Shown one piece after another: positions 8,634 through 19,352 of a stretch of 64,000 nt of DNA. Numbering within the stretch: position 1 is the stretch's first letter; each line of letters opens with the position of its first letter. Under the pieces are notes generated by a model. It was not told where the DNA came from, did no database searches, and saw only the letters and a program-made list of their open reading frames with translations. Source of the DNA: a bacterium (GTDB lineage: Bacteria > Bacillota > Bacilli > Lactobacillales > Streptococcaceae); assembly GCA_905221455.1 (NCBI GenBank), contig CAJNDF010000001.1, positions 186,001 through 250,000 on the forward strand, written 5' to 3'. A program made the translations under genes and the position numbers.

Positions 8634-8660
8634 AAGCCCCAGCATAAGCAGGGCATCTAA
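8634..8660 (-). terminator. terminator after the small membrane protein gene
   Basis: GCCCTGC/GCTGGGGC stem with TTTTTTG on the minus strand. It overlaps the last codon of the 71-aa gene. Confidence 0.75.
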
Positions 8661-8872
8661 GCATTTAAACCAAAGTAAAATACAAACCAAACTACATAGG
8701 TTACGAGGAGGAGAAAAAGCGAGTAGAGAGTCACAAAAGTAATTTTCCATAAGAACTTGGTTTGTCGTCGTTCCAGTTTTGTAAACAGAAGATTCCCTCC
8801 ATAAACACAAGCAACAAAAACAATAAAAGCCACCAAGCGAACTCCGATAGCAAAAGCAAATAAACTATTCAT
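8657..8872 (-). CDS. small conserved-looking membrane protein, unknown
   Basis: 71 aa with two hydrophobic segments (about residues 4-30 and 43-68) and a short charged loop (TKLERRQTKFLWK). The start at 8872 is preceded by AGGTTGCC, a fair ribosome binding site, and a clear terminator follows, so it is probably real. It lies upstream of tsaB on the same strand but is separated by its own terminator. No family is recognised and no function is proposed. The 279 bp upstream (8873-9151) hold the rpoY promoter on the other strand. Confidence 0.65.
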   Translation of the reverse strand: MNSLFAFAIGVRLVAFIVFVACVYGGNLLFTKLERRQTKFLWKITFVTLYSLFLLLVTYVVWFVFYFGLNA

Positions 8873-9012
8873 AGGGCAACCTCCTTGACTTAAAATCTAT
8901 ATGGAATTATGACAAGCGATAAATTTCACTTCCATTATCAATATAACACATTTTCTTTATTTTTGCAAACGCTTACTAAATAAATCGTCCCATGACTTTC
9001 TCGTTTCCGTCT

Positions 9013-9041
9013 TTTACTAATTTTTCATTTTATGTTATAAT
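9013..9041 (+). promoter_or_regulatory. promoter of rpoY-rnjA
   Basis: TTTACT (9013-9018), 17-bp spacer, TATAAT (9036-9041). It leaves a 5' leader of about 105 nt before rpoY; no obvious attenuator is seen in it. Confidence 0.75.
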
Positions 9042-9151
9042 TGAAATAATTGTAACGAATCAAGGTCAATCTAGACACAAAATGGAATGAAATCAAGCAA
9101 ATATCTGCTAAAAGTTTGGAATAAGCTGACCTGTAAATAGAAAGGAACTAT

Positions 9152-9385
9152 ATGATTTACAAAGTTTTTTATCAAGAAACAAAAGAACGTAGCCCACGTC
9201 GTGAAACAACACGCGCGCTTTACCTAGACATCGATGCCAGCTCAGAACTTGAGGGTCGTATCGCTGCTCGCCAACTTGTCGAAGAAAATCGCCCAGAGTA
9301 CAACATCGAGTATATCGAACGCTTATCTGACAAATTGCTAGATTACGAAAAAGAAACTGGCGCTTTCGAAATCACGGAGTTCTAA
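9152..9385 (+). CDS. rpoY: RNA polymerase epsilon subunit RpoY
   Basis: Small accessory subunit of Firmicute RNA polymerase (77 aa, DUF1447 family). Key visible features are [19 protein letters not shown] and the C-terminal [13 protein letters not shown]. It lies one base before the RNase J gene, a pairing conserved across streptococci and bacilli. AAAGGAAC gives the ribosome binding site. Nothing unusual. Confidence 0.95.
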   Translation: MIYKVFYQETKERSPRRETTRALYLDIDASSELEGRIAARQLVEENRPEYNIEYIERLSDKLLDYEKETGAFEITEF

Positions 9386-9386
9386 T

Positions 9387-11066
9387 ATGGCCTATACTCT
9401 TAAACCTGAAGAAGTCGGCGTTTTTGCCATCGGTGGTCTGGGAGAAATCGGGAAAAACACATATGGGATTGAATACCAAGATGAGATTATTATCGTCGAT
9501 GCTGGGATTAAATTCCCAGAAGATGACTTGCTTGGTATCGACTATGTCATTCCTGATTACTCTTACATCGTAGACAATATCGACCGCGTCAAGGCTGTTT
9601 TGATTACCCACGGACACGAGGACCACATCGGTGGGATTCCTTTCCTGCTCAAGCAAGCAAATGTCCCTATCTATGCTGGACCACTTGCCTTGGCTTTGAT
9701 CCGTGGGAAGCTCGAAGAACATGGCCTCTTGCGCAACGCCAAACTTTACGAAATCAACCACAACACTGAGTTGACCTTTAAAAATCTCAAGGCAACTTTC
9801 TTTAGAACCACTCACTCTATTCCAGAGCCTTTAGGGATTGTCATTCATACTCCTCAAGGAAAAATCGTTTGTACGGGTGACTTCAAGTTCGACTTCACTC
9901 CAGTGGGTGAACCAGCAGACTTGCACCGTATGGCTGCCCTTGGTGAAGAAGGCGTACTCTGTCTCCTATCTGACTCGACAAATGCAGAAGTGCCAACCTT
10001 TACCAACTCTGAAAAAGTCGTTGGCCAGTCCATCATGAAGATTATTCAAGGCATCGAAGGACGCATCATCTTTGCATCCTTTGCCTCAAATATCTTCCGT
10101 CTCCAACAAGCAACAGAAGCTGCTGTTAAGACTGGACGCAAGATTGCGGTCTTTGGTCGTTCCATGGAAAAAGCCATTGTCAACGGAATCGACCTTGGTT
10201 ACATCAAAGCTCCTAAGGGAACCTTTATCGAGCCAAATGAAATCAAAGACTACCCTGCAGGCGAGGTTCTGATCCTCTGTACAGGTAGTCAGGGTGAACC
10301 TATGGCAGCCCTCTCTCGTATCGCCAACGGAACCCACCGTCAGGTACAACTGCAACCCGGTGATACGGTTATCTTCTCTTCTAGCCCAATCCCTGGAAAC
10401 ACTACTAGCGTCAACAAGTTGATTAACATCATTTCTGAAGCTGGTGTCGAAGTTATCCACGGTAAAGTGAACAATATCCATACATCTGGACACGGTGGTC
10501 AGCAAGAGCAAAAACTTATGCTCCGCTTGATTAAGCCAAAATACTTCATGCCTGTCCACGGTGAATACCGCATGCAAAAAGTCCATGCTGGACTAGCGGT
10601 AGATACTGGTGTTGAGAAGGACAATATCTTTATCATGAGCAATGGTGATGTCCTTGCCCTTACTGCAGATTCTGCTCGTATCGCAGGTCATTTCAACGCC
10701 CAAGACATCTATGTCGATGGAAATCGTATCGGTGAAATCGGTGCTGCTGTCCTCAAAGACCGTCGTGATCTATCTGAAGACGGTGTCGTTCTAGCAGTCG
10801 CAACTGTTGACTTCAAGTCGCAGATGATTCTGTCTGGACCAGACATCCTCAGCCGAGGCTTTGTCTACATGAGAGAGTCTGGTGACTTGATTCGCCAAAG
10901 CCAGCGTATCCTCTTCAATGCAATTCGTATCGCACTGAAAAACAAGGACGCTAGCGTGCAATCTGTCAATGGTGCCATTGTCAACGCTATTCGCCCCTTC
11001 CTTTATGAAAATACAGAACGTGAACCGATTATCATCCCGATGATCCTCACACCAGATGAAGAATAA
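9387..11066 (+). CDS. rnjA: ribonuclease J1
   Basis: Metallo-beta-lactamase/beta-CASP ribonuclease, 559 aa, with 5'-to-3' exonuclease and endonuclease activity in mRNA turnover. The zinc-binding motif HGHEDHIGG lies near residue 74. The beta-CASP region includes [12 protein letters not shown] and SSSPIPGNT. The C-terminal HTSGHGGQ and PVHGEYRM are the usual late metal-site motifs. It is co-transcribed with rpoY and ends at a strong terminator at 11072-11102. Full length and standard. Confidence 0.97.
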   Translation: MAYTLKPEEVGVFAIGGLGEIGKNTYGIEYQDEIIIVDAGIKFPEDDLLGIDYVIPDYSYIVDNIDRVKAVLITHGHEDHIGGIPFLLKQANVPIYAGPLALALIRGKLEEHGLLRNAKLYEINHNTELTFKNLKATFFRTTHSIPEPLGIVIHTPQGKIVCTGDFKFDFTPVGEPADLHRMAALGEEGVLCLLSDSTNAEVPTFTNSEKVVGQSIMKIIQGIEGRIIFASFASNIFRLQQATEAAVKTGRKIAVFGRSMEKAIVNGIDLGYIKAPKGTFIEPNEIKDYPAGEVLILCTGSQGEPMAALSRIANGTHRQVQLQPGDTVIFSSSPIPGNTTSVNKLINIISEAGVEVIHGKVNNIHTSGHGGQQEQKLMLRLIKPKYFMPVHGEYRMQKVHAGLAVDTGVEKDNIFIMSNGDVLALTADSARIAGHFNAQDIYVDGNRIGEIGAAVLKDRRDLSEDGVVLAVATVDFKSQMILSGPDILSRGFVYMRESGDLIRQSQRILFNAIRIALKNKDASVQSVNGAIVNAIRPFLYENTEREPIIIPMILTPDEE

Positions 11067-11071
11067 ATTAT

Positions 11072-11102
11072 AAAACAGCCCCGTCTTCGGAGCTGTTTTT
11101 TC
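11072..11102 (+). terminator. terminator of rpoY-rnjA
   Basis: AAAACAGCCCC / GGAGCTGTTTTTT hairpin with T-run directly after the rnjA stop. Confidence 0.9.
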
Positions 11103-11120
11103 TATGCTTTCTTTTGAGAT

Positions 11121-11290
11121 TAAAACTCAATGAAAATCGAAATCAGACTAGAAAGCTATACGAAAGCATAACTTGAGTTAGCTCCCATAGTTCGGGGAAC
11201 TATGGGAGGCTGGAGATGAATCAAAGCCAAGCTTTGAACTCATTCGTAAGAAGCCGACGACGTATCATTTTGATTTTTGAAGAGTTTTAG
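11121..11290. repeat. BOX-like element with a non-BOX interior
   Basis: The ends are BOX-like inverted repeats: AAAACTCAATGAAAATC on one side and GATTTTTGAAGAGTTTTA on the other. The interior is different from boxA/B/C and carries the hairpin CTCCCATAGTTC/GAACTATGGGAG (about 11182-11210) and a second one, CAAAGC..GCTTTG. The right end reads into mnmG and encodes its last residues KTLQKSK and the stop. Confidence 0.7.
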
Positions 11291-13178
11291 AAATACTACG
11301 ATTTTTACCTTCCAGATACACCATCAAAATAGAAATATCTGCTGGGTTTACTCCCGAAATACGGCTGGCTTGGCCGATGGTTTCTGGATTGATGAGTTTG
11401 AACTTCTGACGGGCTTCTGTCGCGATAGAATCAATATCATCCCAGTCGATATTAGCTGGAATGCGTTTTTCTTCCATACGTTTCATCTTGGCAACCTGAT
11501 CCATGGCTTTGGAAATATAACCTTCGTACTTGATTTCTGTTTCAATCAATTCGATAATCTTATCATCCAAGTCTTCTGCAGCTGGTCCGATGAAGGCCAC
11601 CACATCTTGATAAGAAACTTCTGGACGGCGAAGGAATTCCTTGGCTGTTACTGCATCTGTCAACGGCTTGAAGCCCATCTCTTCAACCTTGGCATTGGTT
11701 TCCTTGACTGGCTTGAGTTTGATACTGTCTAGGCGCTTCATCTCATTGTCAAATTGATTTTTCTTGATTTCAAAGCGAGCCCAACGTTCATCATCCACAA
11801 GTCCAATCTCGCGTCCCATCTCTGTCAAACGCATATCCGCATTGTCATGACGGAGGATGAGACGGTACTCGGCACGACTGGTCAAGAGACGGTAGGGTTC
11901 AATAGTTCCCTTGGTCACCAAGTCATCAATCATCACCCCGATATAACCATCACTACGCTTCAAAATCAACTCAGGCTTGCCTTGGATTTTCAGAGCCGCA
12001 TTGATACCCGCGATAATCCCTTGGCCAGCAGCTTCTTCGTAACCTGACGTTCCATTTGTTTGACCAGCAGTGAAAAGTCCTGAGATTTTCTTGGTTTCCA
12101 AAGTCGCACGCAACTGGTGTGGCAAGACCATGTCGTACTCAATGGCATAACCAGTTCGCATCATCTCAGCATTTTCCAGACCTTTAATGGAATGAACCAG
12201 CTCACGTTGAACATCCTCAGGCAGACTGGTTGAAAGTCCTTGAACATAGACTTCCTCAGTATTGCGCCCTTCTGGCTCAAGGAAGAGTTGGTGGCGTTCC
12301 TTGTCCGCAAAGCGCACAATCTTATCCTCAATCGACGGACAGTAACGAGGGCCCACTCCCTTGACCACACCTGTAAACATAGGCGCACGGTGGAGGTTGT
12401 TTTGGATAATCTCATGACTGGTACCGTTGGTATATGTCAACCAGCATGGCACTTGGTCCTTGACATAGTCTTCATCACGTGAAGTATATGAGAAGTGATT
12501 AGGCGCTTCGTCCCCTGGCTGAATCTCTGTCACGTCGTAATTGATAGAAGAAGCCTTGACACGTGGAGGTGTACCCGTCTTGAAACGACCAATTTCAAGT
12601 CCCAATTCCTTGAGATTGTCAGCTAGGTTAATAGAAGCTAGACTATGGTTAGGACCTGACGAATACTTGAGGTCTCCGATGATAATTTCCCCACGGAGAG
12701 CAGTCCCTGTGGTCACGATAACAGCCTTGGCAGCATATTCTTGATGGGTAGCTGTACGGACACCGACAACCTTGCCATCTTCCACCAAAATCTCATCAAT
12801 CATAGTTTGACGAAGGGTCAAATTTTCTTGATTTTCAACTGTCTTGCGCATTTCCTTAGAGTAAAGCTCCTTGTCAGCCTGCGCACGAAGGGCACGAACG
12901 GCTGGTCCCTTCCCTGTGTTGAGCATCTTCATCTGGATGTAAGTCTTGTCAATGGTTTTGGCCATCTCGCCACCAAGGGCATCGACTTCACGCACGACAA
13001 TCCCCTTGGCAGAACCACCGATAGAGGGATTACAAGGCATGAAAGCCAGCATTTCAATATTGATGGTCGCAAGCAAGACCTTGCAGCCCATACGGCTGGC
13101 AGCTAAGGAAGCCTCGACCCCAGCGTGTCCCGCACCAATTACAATAATATCGTATTCTTCAGTAAAATTATAAGTCAT
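11265..13178 (-). CDS. mnmG: tRNA uridine-5-carboxymethylaminomethyl(34) synthesis enzyme MnmG
   Basis: FAD-dependent tRNA modification enzyme (637 aa, formerly GidA). With MnmE it installs the cmnm5 group at U34. The FAD-binding GAGHAGVEA lies near residue 15, [11 protein letters not shown] near 50, and the C-terminal tRNA/MnmE-binding domain ends [15 protein letters not shown]. It follows a Nudix gene by 9 bp on the same strand. The last seven codons and the stop come from the end of a BOX-like repeat, so the extreme C-terminal tail has been written by a mobile repeat. The catalytic parts are intact. Confidence 0.97.
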   Translation of the reverse strand: MTYNFTEEYDIIVIGAGHAGVEASLAASRMGCKVLLATINIEMLAFMPCNPSIGGSAKGIVVREVDALGGEMAKTIDKTYIQMKMLNTGKGPAVRALRAQADKELYSKEMRKTVENQENLTLRQTMIDEILVEDGKVVGVRTATHQEYAAKAVIVTTGTALRGEIIIGDLKYSSGPNHSLASINLADNLKELGLEIGRFKTGTPPRVKASSINYDVTEIQPGDEAPNHFSYTSRDEDYVKDQVPCWLTYTNGTSHEIIQNNLHRAPMFTGVVKGVGPRYCPSIEDKIVRFADKERHQLFLEPEGRNTEEVYVQGLSTSLPEDVQRELVHSIKGLENAEMMRTGYAIEYDMVLPHQLRATLETKKISGLFTAGQTNGTSGYEEAAGQGIIAGINAALKIQGKPELILKRSDGYIGVMIDDLVTKGTIEPYRLLTSRAEYRLILRHDNADMRLTEMGREIGLVDDERWARFEIKKNQFDNEMKRLDSIKLKPVKETNAKVEEMGFKPLTDAVTAKEFLRRPEVSYQDVVAFIGPAAEDLDDKIIELIETEIKYEGYISKAMDQVAKMKRMEEKRIPANIDWDDIDSIATEARQKFKLINPETIGQASRISGVNPADISILMVYLEGKNRSISKTLQKSK

Positions 13179-13187
13179 ATTTCTCTC

Positions 13188-13643
13188 CTATTCCTCAAGA
13201 TGAATGTGTCTTAGTTGACCGTCCCAAGTTGGTAGGGCTGTTTTTAGAAAGGCTGGAACTAGCTGGATATTCTGGAGCTTATCCAAGTCAATCCATTCAC
13301 AGGGCTGCCTTTTCTCATCTTCCTGCATGGTCAATGGGGCCTCCTCAAGCAAGTCCACCAGATAATGAAACTCAATGTTGTGATAGGAAACACCGTCCTG
13401 TTCAAAACGATTTTCAACCACGAAAGCTAGTTCCCCAGCTTGAGCTTTGACACCCAGTTCTTCCCTCACTTCACGAACTACCGCGTCTTCCGTGCTTTCA
13501 TTGACTTGAATCGCACCGCCAATAGTATAATACTTACCCTTATCTTTTGTGACTAGGAGCTTGCGGTTTTGGAGAATCAAGGCTGTCGCCCGAACGCCAA
13601 AAACCGTATTTCCTACTCTTGTCCGAAAGTCTTGTTGAGTCAT
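13188..13643 (-). CDS. Nudix hydrolase
   Basis: MutT/Nudix-family hydrolase of 151 aa, starting at the ATG at 13643 (MTQQDFRTR) behind GAGGAAAGGA. The Nudix box is seen as GGAIQVNESTEDAVVREVREELGV (G5-E7-REUXEEXGU pattern) near residues 45-68. Such enzymes cleave nucleoside diphosphates linked to another group; the substrate is not predictable. It is probably co-transcribed with mnmG, from TTGACA-16-TACAAT at 13755-13782. Confidence 0.9.
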   Translation of the reverse strand: MTQQDFRTRVGNTVFGVRATALILQNRKLLVTKDKGKYYTIGGAIQVNESTEDAVVREVREELGVKAQAGELAFVVENRFEQDGVSYHNIEFHYLVDLLEEAPLTMQEDEKRQPCEWIDLDKLQNIQLVPAFLKTALPTWDGQLRHIHLEE

Positions 13644-13754
13644 TTTTGTCCTTTCCTCTAAACGACACAAAAACAGTCAAAACTCCAAAGAAGTGCAGGA
13701 CAAAAAAGCCTGCAACATCCATGAGCTTTGACCATCATTTCTATTGCTTTTATT

Positions 13755-13782
13755 ATTGTAGCAAATTGAGAAAATTTGTCAA
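13755..13782 (-). promoter_or_regulatory. promoter of the Nudix-mnmG operon
   Basis: TTGACA (minus strand, 13777-13782), 16-bp spacer, TACAAT (13755-13760). The -35 box lies immediately next to the mnmA stop codon. Confidence 0.75.
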
Positions 13783-13783
13783 T

Positions 13784-15044
<1,261 letters not shown>

Positions 15045-15061
15045 ATTCTGAACCTATCAAT

Positions 15062-16456
15062 CTAGCACTTTTTAGCTTCATTCGCTTTCTTAGCGACTGC
15101 AATCTGGTATTTCACTTGGTCAAATCCTGTACCTCCCAAGGAATTTCTCCTTTGAACAGCAGTTTTAGGTTGCAAGTAGACATAAATATCCTCGGCAATG
15201 AGGGAATGATAGGTTTGCAATTCCTCCAGACTCCAATCTTGAATATTTTTAGCAGACTTGATAGAGTCTAGCACTAATCTTCCCACAACCTCATGAGCTT
15301 CTCTAAATGGCAAGCCTTTCCCTGCCAAATAATCTGCCAACTCAGTCGCATTTGAAAAGTCCTTCTCTGTAGACTCTTGCATTTTTTCCTTGTTTACCTG
15401 CAAGCTAGATAACATACCTGCCAGCACATCAAGGGAATCTAAAATCGTTTCAACCGTATCAAACATTCCTTCCTTATCCTCTTGCAAATCCTTATTATAA
15501 GCTAAAGGCAAGGACTTCATGACTGTCAATAGTCCAAACAGATTCCCATAAACTCTGCCAGTCTTTCCTCGAATCAACTCAGCCATATCTGGATTTTTCT
15601 TTTGGGGCATAATAGAGGAACCTGTTGTAAACGTATCTGACAAGGTAATAAATTGGTACTCAAAACTACACCAATTTATCATTTCTTCGCAAAAACGGCT
15701 CATATGCATCATGAGTATGCTGGCATTGGATAGAAATTCTAAGATAAAATCGCGGTCACTAACAGCATCCAAAGAATTTGTATAAGGTTGCTTAAACTCC
15801 AGCAAATTGCTAGACAATTGGCGATCAATGGGGAAAGTTGTTCCTGCCAAAGCTGCCGCACCTAGAGGGCATAAGTCTGTATGCTGCTGGTTAAATTCAA
15901 AACGTTCACTATCTCTTTGAAACATGTTGTAGTAAGCCATCAGGTGATGGGCAAAACTAATAGGCTGGGCATGTTGCAGATGGGTATAGCCCGGCATGAT
16001 TGTCTCTACATGATTTTCCGCCAAGTCTAATAAAACACCCTTTAGATGAGCCAATTTATCTAGGACATGGCCTAATTGGTCCTTGAGATACAAGTGCATA
16101 TCTGTCGCAACTTGGTCATTTCGAGAACGAGCCGTATGTAATTTCCCTGCAAGGGGACCAATTTTTTCTGTCAGCAATACTTCCATATTCATATGAATAT
16201 CTTCGTTTGCGATATCAAAATCAAGTTGACCTGCCTCTAGCTCTTTTAAAAGCTCTTTCAAGCCTGCTTGAATCTTTTCTGACTCCTCCAAACTCAAAAT
16301 GCCCGTCTGGCCCAACATCTGAACGTGGGCTAAGGAACCAATCACATCAAATTTAGCTAATTTCTGGTCAAAAGATATACTCGCACCAAAGCGCTCTACC
16401 CAGTCTTCGACAGTACCTTCAAAGCGACCACCCCATAATTTTGTATTCTTAGCCAT
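15062..16456 (-). CDS. argH: argininosuccinate lyase
   Basis: Last step of arginine synthesis: cleaves argininosuccinate to arginine and fumarate (464 aa, normal length). The fumarase-superfamily signature [12 protein letters not shown] is at about residue 280. The N-terminal LWGGRFEG and the [13 protein letters not shown] motif are typical of ArgH. It is 28 bp downstream of argG on the same strand and shares its operon with an amino-acid-binding lipoprotein. argGH are missing from several reference pneumococci, so this locus is an accessory or retained trait. Confidence 0.96.
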   Translation of the reverse strand: MAKNTKLWGGRFEGTVEDWVERFGASISFDQKLAKFDVIGSLAHVQMLGQTGILSLEESEKIQAGLKELLKELEAGQLDFDIANEDIHMNMEVLLTEKIGPLAGKLHTARSRNDQVATDMHLYLKDQLGHVLDKLAHLKGVLLDLAENHVETIMPGYTHLQHAQPISFAHHLMAYYNMFQRDSERFEFNQQHTDLCPLGAAALAGTTFPIDRQLSSNLLEFKQPYTNSLDAVSDRDFILEFLSNASILMMHMSRFCEEMINWCSFEYQFITLSDTFTTGSSIMPQKKNPDMAELIRGKTGRVYGNLFGLLTVMKSLPLAYNKDLQEDKEGMFDTVETILDSLDVLAGMLSSLQVNKEKMQESTEKDFSNATELADYLAGKGLPFREAHEVVGRLVLDSIKSAKNIQDWSLEELQTYHSLIAEDIYVYLQPKTAVQRRNSLGGTGFDQVKYQIAVAKKANEAKKC

Positions 16457-16484
16457 ATCACATCCACCTCTCTAGTCAATCGCC

Positions 16485-17681
16485 CTATTTAGCGCTTTTT
16501 TGAACCTCAGAATGAACCTTGGTTGGAAGTCCCCACAACTTAATAAAGCCAACAGCTGCATCTTGGTCAAAGGTATCTGCACTAGTATACGTCGCCAAAT
16601 TTTCATCGTAAAGTGAATTTGGTGATTTCCGAGCCACGACCTGAGCGCTTCCCTTATACAGTTTGACTTTTGCAGTCCCATTAACAACTTTTTGAGTCTC
16701 TTTAATATAAGCAATCAAGGCTTGTGTAGCCGGACTAAACCACAAAGCATTATAAATGAGATTTGATAATTCATTTTCTATGATTGGTTTAAAATGAGCC
16801 ACTTCTCTCACAAGCGTCAAGTCCTCAATTTCCTTATGAGCTGTCAGTAGGGTCACTGCCCCTGGGCACTCATAGATTTCTCTTGATTTAATCCCCACCA
16901 AGCGATTTTCCACGTGGTCAATCCGTCCAACCCCATGTTTTCCAGCTATTTCATTGAGTTTTTGAATCAAATCTGCCAATTTTAGCCCTTCTCCATTGAG
17001 GGAAACTGGAACACCTTCACTAAACTCAATCTCAATGTATTCTGGCGTATCTGGAGCTTGCTCTGGAGAAGATGTAATACCAAAGGCTTCTTCTGGAGCC
17101 TGATTCCATGGATTTTCCAAAATACCACACTCATTGGCACGTCCCCAAAGATTTTGGTCGACAGAGTAGGGATTGTCAAGGTCAGCAGGAACAGGCACCC
17201 CATTTTCCTTGGCATAATGAATTTCTTCCTCCCGAGACCATTTCCATTCACGAACTGGCGCAATCACTTTTAAATTGGGATCCAAGGCTGCAATGGATAC
17301 TTCAAAACGTACTTGGTCATTCCCCTTACCTGTACAACCATGAGCAATTGTAGTCGCTCCTGTTTGATGCGCGATTTCAACCAATTTTTTAGAAATAAGA
17401 GGACGGCTCAAGGCAGATACCAAGGGGTACTTTTGTTCATAGTAGGCATGTGACTGGAGAGCTACTAGCACATAATCTGTAGCAAATTCGTCCTTAACAT
17501 CAATGACATAAGATTCGACTGCTCCAACCTTGAGAGCCTTATCATGGATGAAATCCAAGTCTTTCCCTTCACCCACATCCATACAAACTGCAACAACATC
17601 ATAGTCTTTCTTTAGCCAGGTAATCGCAACTGATGTGTCCAAACCGCCAGAATAGGCCAAAATTACTTTTTCTTTACTCAT
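16485..17681 (-). CDS. argG: argininosuccinate synthase
   Basis: Joins citrulline and aspartate with ATP to make argininosuccinate (398 aa from the ATG at 17681, [22 protein letters not shown] upstream). The PP-loop [11 protein letters not shown] is near residue 8, and [13 protein letters not shown] and [12 protein letters not shown] are the other synthase motifs. It lies 16 bp after the lipoprotein gene and 28 bp before argH. With no carbamoyl-phosphate or ornithine genes here, the pair likely makes arginine from citrulline obtained elsewhere. Confidence 0.96.
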   Translation of the reverse strand: MSKEKVILAYSGGLDTSVAITWLKKDYDVVAVCMDVGEGKDLDFIHDKALKVGAVESYVIDVKDEFATDYVLVALQSHAYYEQKYPLVSALSRPLISKKLVEIAHQTGATTIAHGCTGKGNDQVRFEVSIAALDPNLKVIAPVREWKWSREEEIHYAKENGVPVPADLDNPYSVDQNLWGRANECGILENPWNQAPEEAFGITSSPEQAPDTPEYIEIEFSEGVPVSLNGEGLKLADLIQKLNEIAGKHGVGRIDHVENRLVGIKSREIYECPGAVTLLTAHKEIEDLTLVREVAHFKPIIENELSNLIYNALWFSPATQALIAYIKETQKVVNGTAKVKLYKGSAQVVARKSPNSLYDENLATYTSADTFDQDAAVGFIKLWGLPTKVHSEVQKSAK

Positions 17682-17697
17682 GTTCTTTTCCTTCTTT

Positions 17698-18504
17698 CTA
17701 TTTTTCAATGGACGCTTTAAAGGCATCCTCAATGAGTTTGTCTAATTCCCCAGAATCCTTCAACTTTTGAATGGTTTTATCGACTGCCTCTTTCAATTCC
17801 TTGCTATCTTTTTTCATAGCGACCGCGTAGGAATCATCTTGCTCTTTTTCAAAATTGAGTTCTGCGATTGCTAAATCAGGATTATTTTCCACAAATCCCT
17901 TTGCAACTGGTTCTTCAAAGATAACGGCATCCACTTGTCCTGATTTTAAATCTGTGATTAAATTCCCATTTTTAGGCAGAGATACGAGGGAAGAATTTTG
18001 TAGCAAATCTTTCGCCATCGTCTCTTGAATCGAACCTTTCTGCGCTCCGACCTTTTTCTGTGCCAAGTCGTTTACAGACTGATAAGTGGCCAAGTCTGAT
18101 TTTTTGACAATGATCTTATTTTTTGAAGTATAGTAAGGAATGGAAAAGTCGAACACCTTGCTCCGTTCATCTGTCTTAGAAACACCTGATATGGCAAGAT
18201 CGGCTTTTCCTGATTGAACACTAGCCAGTACATTGTCAAAACTCATGGGAGATAGTTCCAATTCGACACCTAGTTCTGTTGCGATAGCCTTGGCTAATTC
18301 GATATCTGAACCCACAATCTGATTTTTCCCATCAACCACTTTTTGGTATTCAAATGGAGCAAAATCTGGATTGAGGGCTACAACCAATTTTCCTTTGGAC
18401 TTGATAGCTTCAACTCCAGCTGACTGATTGTTACTACAAGCAAATAGTAGGGGGAGCATCACTAAACCAAACATCGTCATCAACACCTTCTTCATCTTAT
18501 TCAT
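17698..18504 (-). CDS. amino-acid ABC transporter substrate-binding lipoprotein (arginine-type)
   Basis: Family 3 binding lipoprotein, 268 aa from the ATG at 18504 ([10 protein letters not shown]) which has AAAGGAGG upstream. The lipobox is LLFACS. The mature part starts [18 protein letters not shown] and includes [24 protein letters not shown] and a C-terminal helix. It is the first gene of an operon with argG and argH, so arginine, citrulline or ornithine is the likely ligand. It corresponds in place to SP_0112 of pneumococcus (from memory). No permease or ATPase is in the operon. Confidence 0.88.
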   Translation of the reverse strand: MNKMKKVLMTMFGLVMLPLLFACSNNQSAGVEAIKSKGKLVVALNPDFAPFEYQKVVDGKNQIVGSDIELAKAIATELGVELELSPMSFDNVLASVQSGKADLAISGVSKTDERSKVFDFSIPYYTSKNKIIVKKSDLATYQSVNDLAQKKVGAQKGSIQETMAKDLLQNSSLVSLPKNGNLITDLKSGQVDAVIFEEPVAKGFVENNPDLAIAELNFEKEQDDSYAVAMKKDSKELKEAVDKTIQKLKDSGELDKLIEDAFKASIEK

Positions 18505-18544
18505 AACAAAGCCTCCTTTATGTTTATTCTTTTTATTTGTATAA

Positions 18545-18573
18545 ATAATACACCTATATTCATTCTTTGTCAA
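18545..18573 (-). promoter_or_regulatory. promoter of the arginine operon with ARG-box-like half site
   Basis: TTGACA (minus strand, 18568-18573), 17-bp spacer, TATTAT (18545-18550). The spacer contains AATGAATATA, which resembles a half ARG box recognised by ArgR/AhrC proteins; a second AT-rich half (TATACAAATAAA) follows. Control by arginine is inferred. Confidence 0.65.
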
Positions 18574-18603
18574 GCCTAAATTGAAAATTTTTTCAGTTTA
18601 AAA

Positions 18604-18645
18604 CAAAAAAACCTAGAAATACTACATAAAAATGTCATTCCTAGG
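18604..18645 (-). terminator. terminator of the ABC export operon
   Basis: Stem CCTAG(G)AAT/ATT(T)CTAGG with one mismatch and TTTTTTTG after it on the minus strand. Confidence 0.65.
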
Positions 18646-18710
18646 CGTATTTATGCTATTTCTTTCTGGGGAACATGAGTATTCAGTCAGTCAAATGAAA
18701 CCGAACGAAC

Positions 18711-19352
18711 TCATTGCCCCTTGCCCAATTCAATGATACGATGACATTGTTGGGCTACATAAGCATCGTGGGTCACAATAATGACTGTTTTCCCCTCTCG
18801 ATTCATCTCTAAGAGAAATTTCAAGACCAAATCTCTATTTTCAGGGTCCAGCGAACCTGTCGGTTCATCTGCTAAAATCAGCTGGCTGGGTTTTAAGATA
18901 GCTCTAGCAACTGCAATTCGTTGTTGTTCACCACCAGACAACTCGGAAACCTTTTGATGTAAAGTAGCTGGCAAACCTACTCTCTCTAAAATCTCTTCCA
19001 CCTTTTTGAGCTTGTCTTTCTTGGACAATTTCACATATTTCAGCGCCAGCATGAGATTGTACTCGACCGTTTCATCATCAATCAGGGCAAAATTTTGAAA
19101 CAGATAAGAGATATGCTCACGGATTATTGTTTGTGACTTAGCAGAATTGACCGCTAGATTTGTCTGACCAAAAATCTCATACCGTCCGCTATAATCACCA
19201 TCTATCAAACCTAATAAATTTAACAAGGTCGACTTACCACTACCACTTTTTCCAACGATGGCAACCAAATCTCCCTGATCAATCCTGAGAGACAAGTGAT
19301 CCAAAATCACTTTTCCTCCAATGGTTTTGGTAATATTTTCTAACTCAATCAT
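18711..19352 (-). CDS. ABC transporter ATPase, bacteriocin-export type
   Basis: ATP-binding subunit of 213 aa, MacB/LolD-like and close to the lactococcin-972-group export ATPases. Walker A is GKSGSGKST (about residue 34), the signature is LSGGEQQRIAVARAI, and Walker B is LILADEPTGSLDP. The start overlaps the permease stop by 4 bp, so the pair forms one transporter. It is the last gene of an operon that begins with small hydrophobic ORFs. Substrate is unknown; peptide export or immunity is inferred from family and neighbours. Confidence 0.9.
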   Translation of the reverse strand: MIELENITKTIGGKVILDHLSLRIDQGDLVAIVGKSGSGKSTLLNLLGLIDGDYSGRYEIFGQTNLAVNSAKSQTIIREHISYLFQNFALIDDETVEYNLMLALKYVKLSKKDKLKKVEEILERVGLPATLHQKVSELSGGEQQRIAVARAILKPSQLILADEPTGSLDPENRDLVLKFLLEMNREGKTVIIVTHDAYVAQQCHRIIELGKGQ

